This document shows positions 1 to 7,946 of a stretch of 21,657 bases of DNA, piece after piece. How positions within the stretch are numbered: the stretch's first letter is position 1; every line of letters starts with the position of its first letter. This stretch comes from Acidimicrobiales bacterium. Lineage in GTDB: Bacteria > Actinomycetota > Acidimicrobiia > Acidimicrobiales > Ilumatobacteraceae. The notes beneath the pieces were generated by a model. That model was not told where the DNA came from. It worked only from the letters and a program-made list of their open reading frames with translations, and did not search any database. The position numbers and the translations under genes were made by a program. The DNA is taken from contig JAURNB010000166.1 of NCBI GenBank assembly GCA_030830415.1, forward strand, positions 1 to 21,657, read 5' to 3'.

Positions 1-243
1 AACCTCACCGCTCCAACACCAGTCACCAACGCGGAATTCACAAAAACGTTGGCAAAGGTGTTGCGCAAGCCGGCATTCATGGCAATTCCCCCCGTTGGGC
101 CAAAGCTCTTGCTCGGGTCGGAACTTGCCGATGCGCTGCTCTTCACTGGTCAACGCGTTGTTCCTAATGCATTGCTCGCCGATGGCTTTCGCTTTTCTCA
201 CAGCACATTGGAAGAAGCTCTGCGCAACTTGTTGCAGTCGTAA
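1..243 (+). CDS. TIGR01777-type NAD(P)-dependent epimerase, C-terminal fragment
   Basis: The frame is open from the left edge, so only the last 80 residues are visible and the start lies outside the window. The sequence begins NLTAPTPVTNAEFTK and ends GFRFSHSTLEEALRNLL. These match the C-terminal domain (DUF1731) of the SDR-like epimerases of the TIGR01777/YfcH group, whose substrate is unknown. The NAD-binding Rossmann part is not in view. A TTG at position 49 is in frame but lies inside conserved sequence, so it is not a credible start. The next gene begins 9 bp downstream on the same strand, and the TAA stop forms part of a -10-like hexamer for it. Family assignment is from recognised sequence; function is not known. 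Confidence 0.8.
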   Translation, partial: NLTAPTPVTNAEFTKTLAKVLRKPAFMAIPPVGPKLLLGSELADALLFTGQRVVPNALLADGFRFSHSTLEEALRNLLQS

Positions 244-246
244 TCT
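241..246 (+). promoter_or_regulatory. -10-like hexamer for a leaderless start
   Basis: TAATCT fits the TAnnnT form of an actinobacterial -10 element and ends 6 nt before the ATG at 253. No Shine-Dalgarno sequence precedes that ATG. It includes the TAA stop of the upstream gene. No convincing -35 was seen. Confidence 0.4.
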
Positions 247-252
247 CCACCC

Positions 253-1515
253 ATGAGCACTCAGCGTTCCGAGCCACACACCGACTTCGATGTCGTCATT
301 GTTGGCGCTGGCCTAGCAGGCCTGTCGTGTGCGAAGCACTTGCAACGTGCCGGCAAAAAGGTAGCTGTTTTTGAAGCAAGCGATGGAGTGGGTGGCCGAG
401 TACGCACCGACGAATTAGACGGCTACTTGCTCGACAGAGGGTTTCAAGTACTGCTGACTGCATACCCAGAAATTGAAACCGAAGTAGACCTCGCAGCACT
501 CGACATGAAGTACTTCTCACCAGGCGCTCTGGTACGAGTGGGAAAAAAGAATCATGTAGTGGGCGACCCATTGCGCGAGCCATCAACGCTTTTCTCGACA
601 ACGTTTGCCCCCATTGGAAACGTATTCGACAAAGCACGCATTGCGGCCTTGCGGTGGAAACTCATGCGCGGCCCAGCACGCCGACTACTTCAAGGTGAAG
701 ATATGTCGACCGCCAAAGCATTACGTGAACAAGGTTTTTCACAGCGCATGGTGAGCACCTTTTTCACACCACTCGTGGGCGGCATTCAACTCGACCCCCA
801 TTTGACTACCTCACGTCGCATGTTCGACATTATTTTTCGCACCTTAAGTACCGGAGAAACAGGTGTTCCTGCCCGCGGCATGGGCGAGCTAAGTAATTAC
901 CTCGCTGCTCAACTACAGAACGGCACTGTGCATCTGCATTCTCCTGTCAGCGAAATAGCAAGCACATACATCACTTTGCACAGTGGTGAGAAAATTCATG
1001 CTCGCTGTGTGGTGGTTGCCACCGAAGGGCCAGCTGCTTCGGCATTACTGAATCTTCCAGCAGTTGCTTCACGTTCCGTAAGTTGTGTGTATTTCTCTGC
1101 CGATGCTGCTCCCACTCAGGAAAAACTCATTGCATTAGATGGCTCACACAGTGGCCCTGTGCTCAACATGGCAGTCATGAGCAATATTTCACCGCACTAT
1201 GCACCGCAAGGTAAGCACCTCATTGCCGCAGCATGCCCTGGAATGACCGCAGAGTCAGAGCCAGAACTTCTGAGCAAAGTGACGCAGCAACTTGCGCAAT
1301 GGTGGGGACCACAAGTTCATGCCTGGAAACACTTACGCACGTACAGCATCGTTCATGGTCAACCCGATCAGTCGCCTCCCTTTGCACCGAAGAAACCAGT
1401 TTCGCTCACCAACGGAGTATTTGTGTGCGGAGATCACCGCGATACTGGTTCTATTCAGGGAGCGATGTACTCAGGTAGACGCTGTGCTGTTTCTGTGCTC
1501 AAATACTTGGTATGA
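253..1515 (+). CDS. FAD-dependent oxidoreductase, amine oxidase / phytoene-desaturase-like
   Basis: This 420-aa flavoprotein has an N-terminal dinucleotide-binding fold: GAGLAG at residues 18-23, the ribose-binding acidic residue E41, and GGRVRT at 47-52, typical of the amine oxidase / protoporphyrinogen oxidase / phytoene desaturase superfamily. The C-terminal FAD motif is visible as VFVCGDHRDTGSIQGAMYSG near residues 389-408. No signal peptide or membrane segment is obvious. The length is normal for the family. The start is supported by a -10-like hexamer 6 nt upstream and by the glycine motif lying a usual distance from the N-terminus. It overlaps the next gene by 4 bp (ATGA), so the two are probably translationally coupled. 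The substrate cannot be told; a small hydrophobic or isoprenoid substrate is only a guess from family resemblance. Confidence 0.85.
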   Translation: MSTQRSEPHTDFDVVIVGAGLAGLSCAKHLQRAGKKVAVFEASDGVGGRVRTDELDGYLLDRGFQVLLTAYPEIETEVDLAALDMKYFSPGALVRVGKKNHVVGDPLREPSTLFSTTFAPIGNVFDKARIAALRWKLMRGPARRLLQGEDMSTAKALREQGFSQRMVSTFFTPLVGGIQLDPHLTTSRRMFDIIFRTLSTGETGVPARGMGELSNYLAAQLQNGTVHLHSPVSEIASTYITLHSGEKIHARCVVVATEGPAASALLNLPAVASRSVSCVYFSADAAPTQEKLIALDGSHSGPVLNMAVMSNISPHYAPQGKHLIAAACPGMTAESEPELLSKVTQQLAQWWGPQVHAWKHLRTYSIVHGQPDQSPPFAPKKPVSLTNGVFVCGDHRDTGSIQGAMYSGRRCAVSVLKYLV

Positions 1516-1985
1516 GCAATTTTTTCCTCGAAAGCACACACGACAGCAACAAAAAAATTGCACGCGTCAGCGCGGTCATCAGCGCAAATCAACAAGAGAT
1601 CTTTGCTCTGCTTGCAGACCCTGCCCAACACGCAACTATCGATGGTTCGGGAAGCGTGAAATCGTCACGCGATGAGCACCCCAATCGTCTTGAACTCGGA
1701 ACAAAATTTGGGATGGAGATGAAAGTAGGAGTCCCCTACAAAATCACCAATGAGGTCGTGGAGTTCATTGAAGGCGAGCGCATTGCATGGCGCCACTTCG
1801 GCGGGCACATTTGGCGCTACATCTTGGTTGCCGACGGCGCCAACACTTGCGTCACCGAAGAGTTCGACTACGCCCGCGCCAAGTCACCCTTCTTCATCAA
1901 GTTGGCTGGCTACCCCGACAAGAATCGCAAGTCGATGGAAAAGACTCTCGAACGGATGCAGAAGTATTTCACCACTCCCCGATAG
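1512..1985 (+). CDS. SRPBCC-family protein (polyketide cyclase / START-like fold)
   Basis: This 157-aa protein has the usual SRPBCC layout: an early strand (IARVSAVISA), the helix with IFALLADPAQHATID, and the middle strands with KITNEVVEFIEGERIAWRH. A long C-terminal helix (KSMEKTLERMQKYF) closes the hydrophobic pocket. Proteins of this superfamily bind or act on small hydrophobic ligands and are often called polyketide cyclase/dehydrase, though that name does not fix a function. It starts inside the stop of the upstream flavoenzyme (ATGA overlap) and ends 15 bp before argJ, which suggests co-transcription. The pairing with an FAD enzyme and an epimerase hints at a shared hydrophobic substrate, which is inference. 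Confidence 0.75.
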   Translation: MSNFFLESTHDSNKKIARVSAVISANQQEIFALLADPAQHATIDGSGSVKSSRDEHPNRLELGTKFGMEMKVGVPYKITNEVVEFIEGERIAWRHFGGHIWRYILVADGANTCVTEEFDYARAKSPFFIKLAGYPDKNRKSMEKTLERMQKYFTTPR

Positions 1986-2000
1986 GCAAAATGAAATAGT

Positions 2001-3173
2001 GTGAGCGAGGTGAGCACCAACACCAACCTCCCACTCGGGTTCCAATCTTATGTCGCCAACATTGGCGTGAAAGACAACTCGCAAGACTTCACGCTTGTTG
2101 TTGCCGACACATTGTGTGCCTCTGCCGGCGTGTTCACGCAAAGTCGTTTTGCTGGCCCCAGCGTCACGGTCAGCCAAACGCATCTCAAAAATCTTGAAGC
2201 TCGCGCCATTGTTGTTATTAGCAAAAACGCAAACGTCGCCAATGGCCCGGAAGGTTTAAGCGATGCGCTTGAAGTAGTGCAAGGTGTTGCACAGGCACTG
2301 AGCTGCGACCCTCACGATGTACTCATTGCCTCTACTGGTGTCATTGGGCGCCGCTACCCCATTGAACGTATTCGCACAGGCTTAGCCGCCATTCCTGCAG
2401 CTATTACTAGCAACGACGCGGTTGCTGTTGCGCAAGGAATTATGACCACCGATACGGTGCACAAAATTGCCGAGGCATCTATTGCCGGAAGCAACGCCCG
2501 CATTGTTGGAGTTGCCAAAGGCGTAGGAATGATTGAGCCCGATATGGCAACGCTCATCACCATGATGTTCACCGATGCCGATGTACCAAAAGAAGAACTC
2601 AACCTCATCTTTCGCCGTGTCATCAACAAAACATTCAACTGCGTATCGGTCGATACCGATACATCCACCAGCGACACCGCAACCATCATGGCCAGCGGGG
2701 CAAGTGGACCAGTAGACAACACTGCTTTTGAAAATGCCCTCTACGAAGTGGCTTTGTCGCTCACCAAACAAGTTGCCCGCGACGGCGAAGGCGCAGAAAC
2801 ACTCATCGAGGTGCGTGTTGACGCTGCAGCAACCGATGAACAGGCAAAACGTGTGGCAAAGGCAATTGTGAACTCACCACTCGTGAAAACTGCCGTGCAC
2901 GGTGCAGACCCCAACTGGGGACGCGTGGCAATGGCCGTGGGCAAGTGCAACGACACCAACATCAATCAAGACCACGTGGTCATTCGCTTTGGCACACAAG
3001 AGGTGTACCCGCACCCTGTTTCAGAAGGTGGCCTGGCACAGTTAAGTGAATACATGAAGGGCAGCGATGTTCTCATTCATGTATCGCTCAATAACGGTTT
3101 GAGCACCGCAACAGTGTGGGGATGCGACCTCACCGACGGGTACGTACGCATTAACGCCGACTACACCACTTAG
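2001..3173 (+). CDS. argJ: Bifunctional ornithine acetyltransferase / N-acetylglutamate synthase ArgJ
   Basis: ArgJ recycles the acetyl group from N-acetylornithine to glutamate in arginine synthesis; bifunctional forms also use acetyl-CoA. The 390-aa length is normal. The self-cleavage site is clear: KGVGMIEPDMATLI, with the scissile bond expected between Ala183 and Thr184, Thr184 becoming the nucleophile of the beta chain. Other family signatures are ASTGVIGRRYP near 110-120, NSPLVKTAVHGADPNWGR in the beta chain and the terminal INADYTT. I chose the GTG at 2001; a second GTG at 2010 would remove only three residues. No other arg genes are adjacent, so this copy is separated from the usual argCJBD cluster. 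A strong bidirectional terminator follows. Confidence 0.96.
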   Translation: MSEVSTNTNLPLGFQSYVANIGVKDNSQDFTLVVADTLCASAGVFTQSRFAGPSVTVSQTHLKNLEARAIVVISKNANVANGPEGLSDALEVVQGVAQALSCDPHDVLIASTGVIGRRYPIERIRTGLAAIPAAITSNDAVAVAQGIMTTDTVHKIAEASIAGSNARIVGVAKGVGMIEPDMATLITMMFTDADVPKEELNLIFRRVINKTFNCVSVDTDTSTSDTATIMASGASGPVDNTAFENALYEVALSLTKQVARDGEGAETLIEVRVDAAATDEQAKRVAKAIVNSPLVKTAVHGADPNWGRVAMAVGKCNDTNINQDHVVIRFGTQEVYPHPVSEGGLAQLSEYMKGSDVLIHVSLNNGLSTATVWGCDLTDGYVRINADYTT

Positions 3174-3185
3174 TGCCAATAAATG

Positions 3186-3219
3186 AAAAGACCCCCGAGC
3201 ATGTGCCCAGGGGTCTTTT
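3186..3219. terminator. Bidirectional intrinsic terminator between argJ and the SDR gene
   Basis: The perfect inverted arms AAAAGACCCC (3186-3195) and GGGGTCTTTT (3210-3219) flank a 14-nt loop. Read on either strand the hairpin ends in a run of four T, so it can stop both the argJ transcript and the convergent SDR transcript that ends at 3236. Confidence 0.9.
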
Positions 3220-3235
3220 ACAAGTATCTAATGAA

Positions 3236-4012
3236 TTATTTAGGTGGCATACGAATGCCACCGTCTACGCGAATGCTCTCTGCATTCATGTAGCTGTTGG
3301 TAATGCATTCAATCACCATTGAAGCGAGTTCTTCTGGGCCGCCGAGGCGTTGTGGGAAGAGCACACCTTTTTGCAAGTTTGCTTTGAATGCTTCGCTGTT
3401 GTCACCATCACCGTAAATTGGGGTGTCAATGAGCCCCGGTGCAACGGTGTTCACACGAACACCAATGGCTGCAAGGTCACGCGCGATAGGAAGTGTCATT
3501 CCTACAACACCACCCTTTGAAGCGGAATACGAAGCCTGGCCAATTTGACCATCGAATGCTGCAACCGATGCGATGTTCACAATTGCGCCACGCTCGCCGT
3601 GTGCAAGTGGCTCAGTAACACTCATGGCGGTTGCTGCAAGACGAATGCAGTCGAATGAACCAATGAGGTTGATGGCAATTACTTTTTTAAATGCATCGAG
3701 GTTGGCTGCTGAATCGTACGAACCGTCTTTACCAACGGTGCGCTGAGCCCAGCCAATGCCAGCAGAGTTCACAAGTACGCGAAGTGGGCCCATGGACTTT
3801 GCCATCTCCACTGCGTTGATGATGTCTTCTGTCTTTGTGACATCAACTTTGCAAAACGCTCCCCCAATTTCTTTTGCTAATTCCTGTCCCTTGTCTTCTT
3901 GAAGGTCGGCTACGACGACCTTCGCGCCACGCTTGGCGAGAAGACGGGCTGAGGCGGCACCAATTCCTGATGCTCCACCGGTCACTATTGCACTTGCTCC
4001 TGAAATGTCCAT
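3236..4012 (-). CDS. SDR-family NAD(P)-dependent dehydrogenase, 3-hydroxyacyl-CoA dehydrogenase type 2-like
   Basis: This 258-aa protein is a classical short-chain dehydrogenase. The cofactor motif TGGASGIG is at 11-18, an acidic residue after the second strand (VVVADL, D36) favours NAD, NSAG is at 82-85, and the catalytic tetrad is N115, S149, Y162 and K166 (YSASK). PG and T of the substrate-loop motif (APGLIDTPI) follow near 191-199. Overall it resembles HSD17B10/FabG-like enzymes that oxidise 3-hydroxyacyl-CoA or hydroxysteroids, including the long loop between NSAG and the tetrad Asn. It lies 9 bp downstream of rnhA on the same strand and is probably co-transcribed with it, with no obvious functional link. 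An acyl-CoA substrate is inference. Confidence 0.88.
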   Translation of the reverse strand: MDISGASAIVTGGASGIGAASARLLAKRGAKVVVADLQEDKGQELAKEIGGAFCKVDVTKTEDIINAVEMAKSMGPLRVLVNSAGIGWAQRTVGKDGSYDSAANLDAFKKVIAINLIGSFDCIRLAATAMSVTEPLAHGERGAIVNIASVAAFDGQIGQASYSASKGGVVGMTLPIARDLAAIGVRVNTVAPGLIDTPIYGDGDNSEAFKANLQKGVLFPQRLGGPEELASMVIECITNSYMNAESIRVDGGIRMPPK

Positions 4013-4021
4013 GGTGCGAGG

Positions 4022-4555
4022 CTATGCCGACGCAGCCGCAACTGCCAAAGCGTCGACCAAATCATTCATCGGTTCCCCCGAATGACCCTTCACCCAGGTG
4101 AAAAAGGTCTTTTCTGGGCCACGTTTCACCACCTCGGCGAGTAATTGCTCCCAGAGGTCTTGGTTTGCCACGGCCTGGCGTTGGGAGTTCTTCCAGCCCC
4201 GAGTGAGCCAACCCTGCCACCATTTGTCGGTGAAGCACTTCACCACATAGGTGCTATCGGAGCGCACTTCAACAACGCTGTTAATGTGGTGCAACGAGCG
4301 CAGGGCATCGATGACCGCATACAGCTCCATGCGCTGGTTAGTACTTGGCTTTTCGGCCCCCGAGCCATTGGGTGTGCCCGTGGGGGAAATTGCCCAGGCC
4401 CAGCCGCCAGGGCCAGGGTTTCCCGAGCAGGCGCCATCGGTGTACACCACAGTGGCATTTTCCGGCACCGCGGTCGCCAAAGGCGTTGCTCGTAGTGCAC
4501 TTAAGAGTTCCCTTGCGTTCATTGCAGAGCCACTAAAACCTAAATCGAGTTCCAT
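4022..4555 (-). CDS. rnhA: Ribonuclease HI
   Basis: This enzyme cleaves the RNA strand of RNA:DNA hybrids during replication and R-loop removal. All expected residues are present in the 177-aa frame: D40 (YTDGACSGNPGPGG), E77 (QRMELYAV), D100 (RSDSTYVV), H158 (VKGHSGEP) and D168 (NDLVDALA), with the same H-to-D spacing of 10 as the E. coli enzyme. The basic handle region is seen as KWWQGWLTRGWKNSQRQAV. The start is uncertain: ATG at 4555 gives a roughly 30-residue N-terminal extension before the first strand, and the ATG at 4522 (residue 12) is an alternative. It is divergent from aceE across a 67-bp spacer. Confidence 0.93.
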   Translation of the reverse strand: MELDLGFSGSAMNARELLSALRATPLATAVPENATVVYTDGACSGNPGPGGWAWAISPTGTPNGSGAEKPSTNQRMELYAVIDALRSLHHINSVVEVRSDSTYVVKCFTDKWWQGWLTRGWKNSQRQAVANQDLWEQLLAEVVKRGPEKTFFTWVKGHSGEPMNDLVDALAVAAASA

Positions 4556-4622
4556 TGCTATAGATCATTACCTATTTTCGCTGTATCACTTGGTATCACG
4601 CTTCGCCTGCGAGAATAGACAC
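4556..4622. promoter_or_regulatory. Divergent rnhA / aceE intergenic region with a 10-bp-phased direct repeat
   Basis: The only control region for aceE holds two copies of GTATCAC, at 4583-4589 and 4593-4599, exactly 10 bp apart and therefore on one face of the helix. A -10-like GAGAAT (4611-4616) ends 6 nt before the aceE ATG. For rnhA the best -10 candidate on the minus strand is TGATCT (4567-4562), which is weak. The repeat could be an activator or repressor site; no regulator can be named. Confidence 0.4.
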
Positions 4623-7331
4623 ATGATCTTCGACGGCTCCATGCACCAGCTTCCCGATATCGACCCGACCGAAACGAACGAATGGATGGAGTCGCTCGAC
4701 GCCGTCATCGATTCACACGGCAAAACTCGCGCTCGGTATTTATTGTCACGTTTGCTCGAGCGCGCGCAAAAGAACCAAGTGAGTTTTCCTGCCACGGTGT
4801 CTACCCCCTACGTGAACTCCATCCCACGAGAACAAGAACCATGGTTTCCCGGTGATGAGCATTTAGAACGGCGTATTCGTGCCTACATTCGTTGGAATGC
4901 GGCAGTGATGGTGATTCGTGCCAACACGCGCGCTGAAGGAATTGGTGGACACCTTTCCACCTTTGCGAGTTCTGCATCACTTTATGAAATTGGTTTCAAC
5001 CACTTCTTTCGCGGCAAAGACGACGGACAAGCCGGAGACCATATTTACTTCCAAGGCCACGCCGCACCAGGCGTTTATGCACGTGCATTTCTTGAAGGAC
5101 GACTCTCTACCGATGACCTCGACCATTTCCGCCGCGAAATTGGCCGTGAAGGAAAAGGCCTCTCGAGTTATCCGCATCCACGGTTAATGCCCGACTTCTG
5201 GGAATACCCCACCGTTTCCATGGGCCTTGGACCCATCACCGCGTTGTATCACGCTCGCTTCAATCGCTACTTGTTGAATCGCAAACTCGACGACACATCA
5301 GCTAGTCGCGTGTGGGCATTTCTTGGTGACGGCGAATGCGATGAACCAGAAACACTCGGTGCAATATCGCTTGCATCGCGTGAACATCTCGACAACTTGG
5401 TTTTTGTGGTGAACTGCAACCTGCAACGCCTCGATGGCCCAGTACGCGGCAACGGAAAAATCATTCAAGAGCTTGAAGCAACCTTTCGTGGTGCAGGATG
5501 GAATGTCATCAAAGTCATTTGGGGCTCAAAGTGGGACGACCTACTTGCTCGCGATGTCGACGGTGTGTTGCTCAACCAAATGAACACCACGGTTGACGGC
5601 GAATTCCAGCGTTACACCGTGGAAGATGGTTCATACATTCGTGAAAACTTCTTCGGCCCCGACCCACGACTGCGCCAGATGGTCTCACATCTTTCCGATG
5701 AAGAACTCAGCGTGTTGCCACGTGGCGGGCACGACTACCGCAAGTTGTATGCCGCCTATCGCTCGGCTGCAGAAAACTTAGGATCGGGTCGACCCACTGC
5801 CATTTTGTGCAAGACCGTGAAGGGTTGGACCCTTGGTCCTTCCATTGAGGGTCGCAATGCAACGCATCAAATCAAAAAGATGAACGCCGATCAGTTGCGC
5901 GCACTACGCGATCGTTTGTACCTCCAAGATGAAATTCCCGACAGCGCCCTCGAGGCCGATGAACCACCGTATTTCCGCCCTGCAGAAACAAGCGTGGAAT
6001 ACCAATACATGATGGAGCGCCGCCGCGCACTCGGTGGGCCAGTACCCAAACGAGTAGTTGTTGCACGTCGCCCGTTGTCGTTGCCTGCACCAGAGGTATT
6101 TGAAGAACTCCGTGCGGGAAGTGGCGATCAAGCGGTGAGCACCACCATGAGCTTTACCCGGTTACTGCGCAACTTGTCTCGCGACGAGAACTTTGGCCCA
6201 CGCGTTGTGCCCATCATTCCCGACGAAGCACGTACCTTTGGCATGGATTCTCTTTTCCGCGAACTGCGTATCTATGCAAGCCAAGGTCAAAAGTACGAAC
6301 CAGTCGACCACGACCTCTTGTTGTCGTATGTAGAAGCATCCGACGGACAAATTCTCGAAGAAGGCATTACCGAAGCAGGAAGTTTGGCTTCCTTTATTGC
6401 AGCAGGAACAAGTTATGCAACGCGCGGTGTGCCCATGGTGCCCTTCTACACGTTCTATTCCATGTTTGGCTTCCAACGCGTAGGTGACCTCATTTGGCAA
6501 GCAGCCGACGCACGCACGCGAGGTTTCCTCCTTGGCGCAACAGCTGGTCGCACCACACTGATGGGCGAAGGCTTGCAGCATCAAGATGGCCACAGTTTGG
6601 TGCTCGCTAGCACGGTTCCCCCATGCCAGTCGTACGACCCAGCATTTGCTTACGAAGTTGCAGCAATTATTGAAGATGGCCTCGAGCGCATGTACGGCGC
6701 CAACCCTGAAGACATCTTCTACTACATCACTTTGTACAACGAGAATTACGCAATGCCTGCACAACCCGCAGCCGTTGAAGCGCAACACATTACGCGTGGT
6801 CTTTATAAGTTTGCCGATGCGCCCGATGCGCCACTTCACGCAACAATTCTTTTCTCGGGAAGTGCGCATACTGCTGCACGCGAGGCCGCAAAAGAATTGC
6901 TCGACAATTACGGCGTTGGAGTGGAGTTGTGGTCGGCAACTTCCTACAAGAACCTGCGTGAAGAAGCAATGAACTGCGAGCGCATTGCCCGATTGAACCC
7001 AACACACCCGCCAGCAATTCCACTCGTGACACGTTTGCTCGCCGATGCACCAGGACCCATCGTTGCGGTTACCGACTTCATGCGCATCGTCCCTGAGCAA
7101 GTTGCTCGCTTCATCCCCAATAAAACATTCGTTCCACTGGGCACCGATGGCATGGGCCGCAGCGATACTCGCGAGGCTTTGCGCCAGTACTTTGAAAATG
7201 ACATGCCAAGCATTGTTGTCACTGTTTTGCATGCTTTGCAGCAAGATGGCAAAGTGACGTCAGACGTAGTAGAAAAAGCGTTAGACAAGTACAACATCGC
7301 ACCTAATAGTCCTTCACCCTTTTTGTATTAA
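4623..7331 (+). CDS. aceE: Pyruvate dehydrogenase E1 component, homodimeric type
   Basis: AceE is the thiamine-diphosphate enzyme that decarboxylates pyruvate and loads the acetyl group onto the E2 lipoyl domain. The 902-aa product from ATG 4623 matches the usual size of about 900 aa. The TPP motif is clear: GDGECDEPE at 235-243 followed by LVFVVNCNLQRLDGPV. Near-universal family stretches are FFRGKDDGQAGDHIYFQGH around 128-146, the region around ILEEGITEAGS, and GLQHQDGHSL in the second half. The frame stays open a further 372 nt upstream, but that part is antisense to rnhA and has no family homology, so I reject it. The HhH-GPD gene follows after 9 bp. No E2 or E3 gene is in view; the separate aceE is usual in actinobacteria. 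Confidence 0.97.
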   Translation: MIFDGSMHQLPDIDPTETNEWMESLDAVIDSHGKTRARYLLSRLLERAQKNQVSFPATVSTPYVNSIPREQEPWFPGDEHLERRIRAYIRWNAAVMVIRANTRAEGIGGHLSTFASSASLYEIGFNHFFRGKDDGQAGDHIYFQGHAAPGVYARAFLEGRLSTDDLDHFRREIGREGKGLSSYPHPRLMPDFWEYPTVSMGLGPITALYHARFNRYLLNRKLDDTSASRVWAFLGDGECDEPETLGAISLASREHLDNLVFVVNCNLQRLDGPVRGNGKIIQELEATFRGAGWNVIKVIWGSKWDDLLARDVDGVLLNQMNTTVDGEFQRYTVEDGSYIRENFFGPDPRLRQMVSHLSDEELSVLPRGGHDYRKLYAAYRSAAENLGSGRPTAILCKTVKGWTLGPSIEGRNATHQIKKMNADQLRALRDRLYLQDEIPDSALEADEPPYFRPAETSVEYQYMMERRRALGGPVPKRVVVARRPLSLPAPEVFEELRAGSGDQAVSTTMSFTRLLRNLSRDENFGPRVVPIIPDEARTFGMDSLFRELRIYASQGQKYEPVDHDLLLSYVEASDGQILEEGITEAGSLASFIAAGTSYATRGVPMVPFYTFYSMFGFQRVGDLIWQAADARTRGFLLGATAGRTTLMGEGLQHQDGHSLVLASTVPPCQSYDPAFAYEVAAIIEDGLERMYGANPEDIFYYITLYNENYAMPAQPAAVEAQHITRGLYKFADAPDAPLHATILFSGSAHTAAREAAKELLDNYGVGVELWSATSYKNLREEAMNCERIARLNPTHPPAIPLVTRLLADAPGPIVAVTDFMRIVPEQVARFIPNKTFVPLGTDGMGRSDTREALRQYFENDMPSIVVTVLHALQQDGKVTSDVVEKALDKYNIAPNSPSPFLY

Positions 7332-7340
7332 GAGAACGAC

Positions 7341-7946
7341 ATGAGCACAGGAACCCTTTACATCACCGGCGATACAGCAGCCGACAAGTTACTCAACAGC
7401 AATGGCACCGCACTACTCATTGGAATGTTGCTCGACCAGCAGGTGCCAATGGAGTGGGCGTTTAAAGGACCCGCCACCATCAAAGAACGCCTCGGGCATT
7501 TAGACCCCAAGAAAATTTCCCTCATTGACGTCGAAGAATTTGTGTCGATGTGCTGCGAAAAACCAGCCATCCACCGGTTTCCAGCATCGATGAGTCGCCG
7601 TATTCACGAGCTGTGCTGCATCATTGCTCGCGATTACAAGAACAAGGGCGAAAACATGTGGGCAGGGGTCACCGATGCTGCTGTACTCACCGAACGCTTA
7701 CGTGTGCTTCCTGGATTCGGCGAAGAGAAAGCACAAATTTTCATTGCACTCCTTGGCAAGCGCATGGGCGTTGTTCCCAAAAATTGGAAAACCGAAGCAG
7801 GAGTGTTTAGCGATACAAACCCGCGCACTGTTGCCGACATCACCTCGCCTGAAACATTGCTCATGGTTCGCACCTGGAAAAAGGCAGAAAAAGCTGCTGC
7901 GCGCGACAAGCAGAGCCGCCCTTTGAAAGCTAAAACGAGCAAATGA
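7341..7946 (+). CDS. HhH-GPD-type base-excision-repair-like protein (TIGR03252 group)
   Basis: This 201-aa protein resembles the short actinobacterial HhH-GPD family. The N-terminal MLLDQQVPMEWAFKGPATI (residues 29-47) is characteristic of the group, and the helix-hairpin-helix motif is VLPGFGEEKAQIFIALLG at 122-139. Classical HhH-GPD glycosylases carry a catalytic Asp about 20 residues past the hairpin (in a VDxHxxR-like motif). Here the equivalent segment reads VVPKNWKTEAG and has no Asp. There are no C-terminal iron-sulfur cysteines. The Lys/Ala-rich tail may bind DNA. The gene is 9 bp after aceE and overlaps galE by 4 bp. DNA binding is likely; glycosylase activity is uncertain. Confidence 0.8.
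   Translation: MSTGTLYITGDTAADKLLNSNGTALLIGMLLDQQVPMEWAFKGPATIKERLGHLDPKKISLIDVEEFVSMCCEKPAIHRFPASMSRRIHELCCIIARDYKNKGENMWAGVTDAAVLTERLRVLPGFGEEKAQIFIALLGKRMGVVPKNWKTEAGVFSDTNPRTVADITSPETLLMVRTWKKAEKAAARDKQSRPLKAKTSK

Noticed and set aside
4251..4622. In-frame upstream extension of aceE by 124 codons
   Set aside because: It is antisense to rnhA, whose catalytic residues are all in place, and the standard AceE length and N-terminus are reached from ATG 4623.
6162..7244. 360-codon minus-strand open frame within aceE
   Set aside because: It lies wholly opposite strongly conserved aceE coding sequence and has a Cys/His/Trp-rich composition with no recognisable domain, as expected of an antisense shadow.
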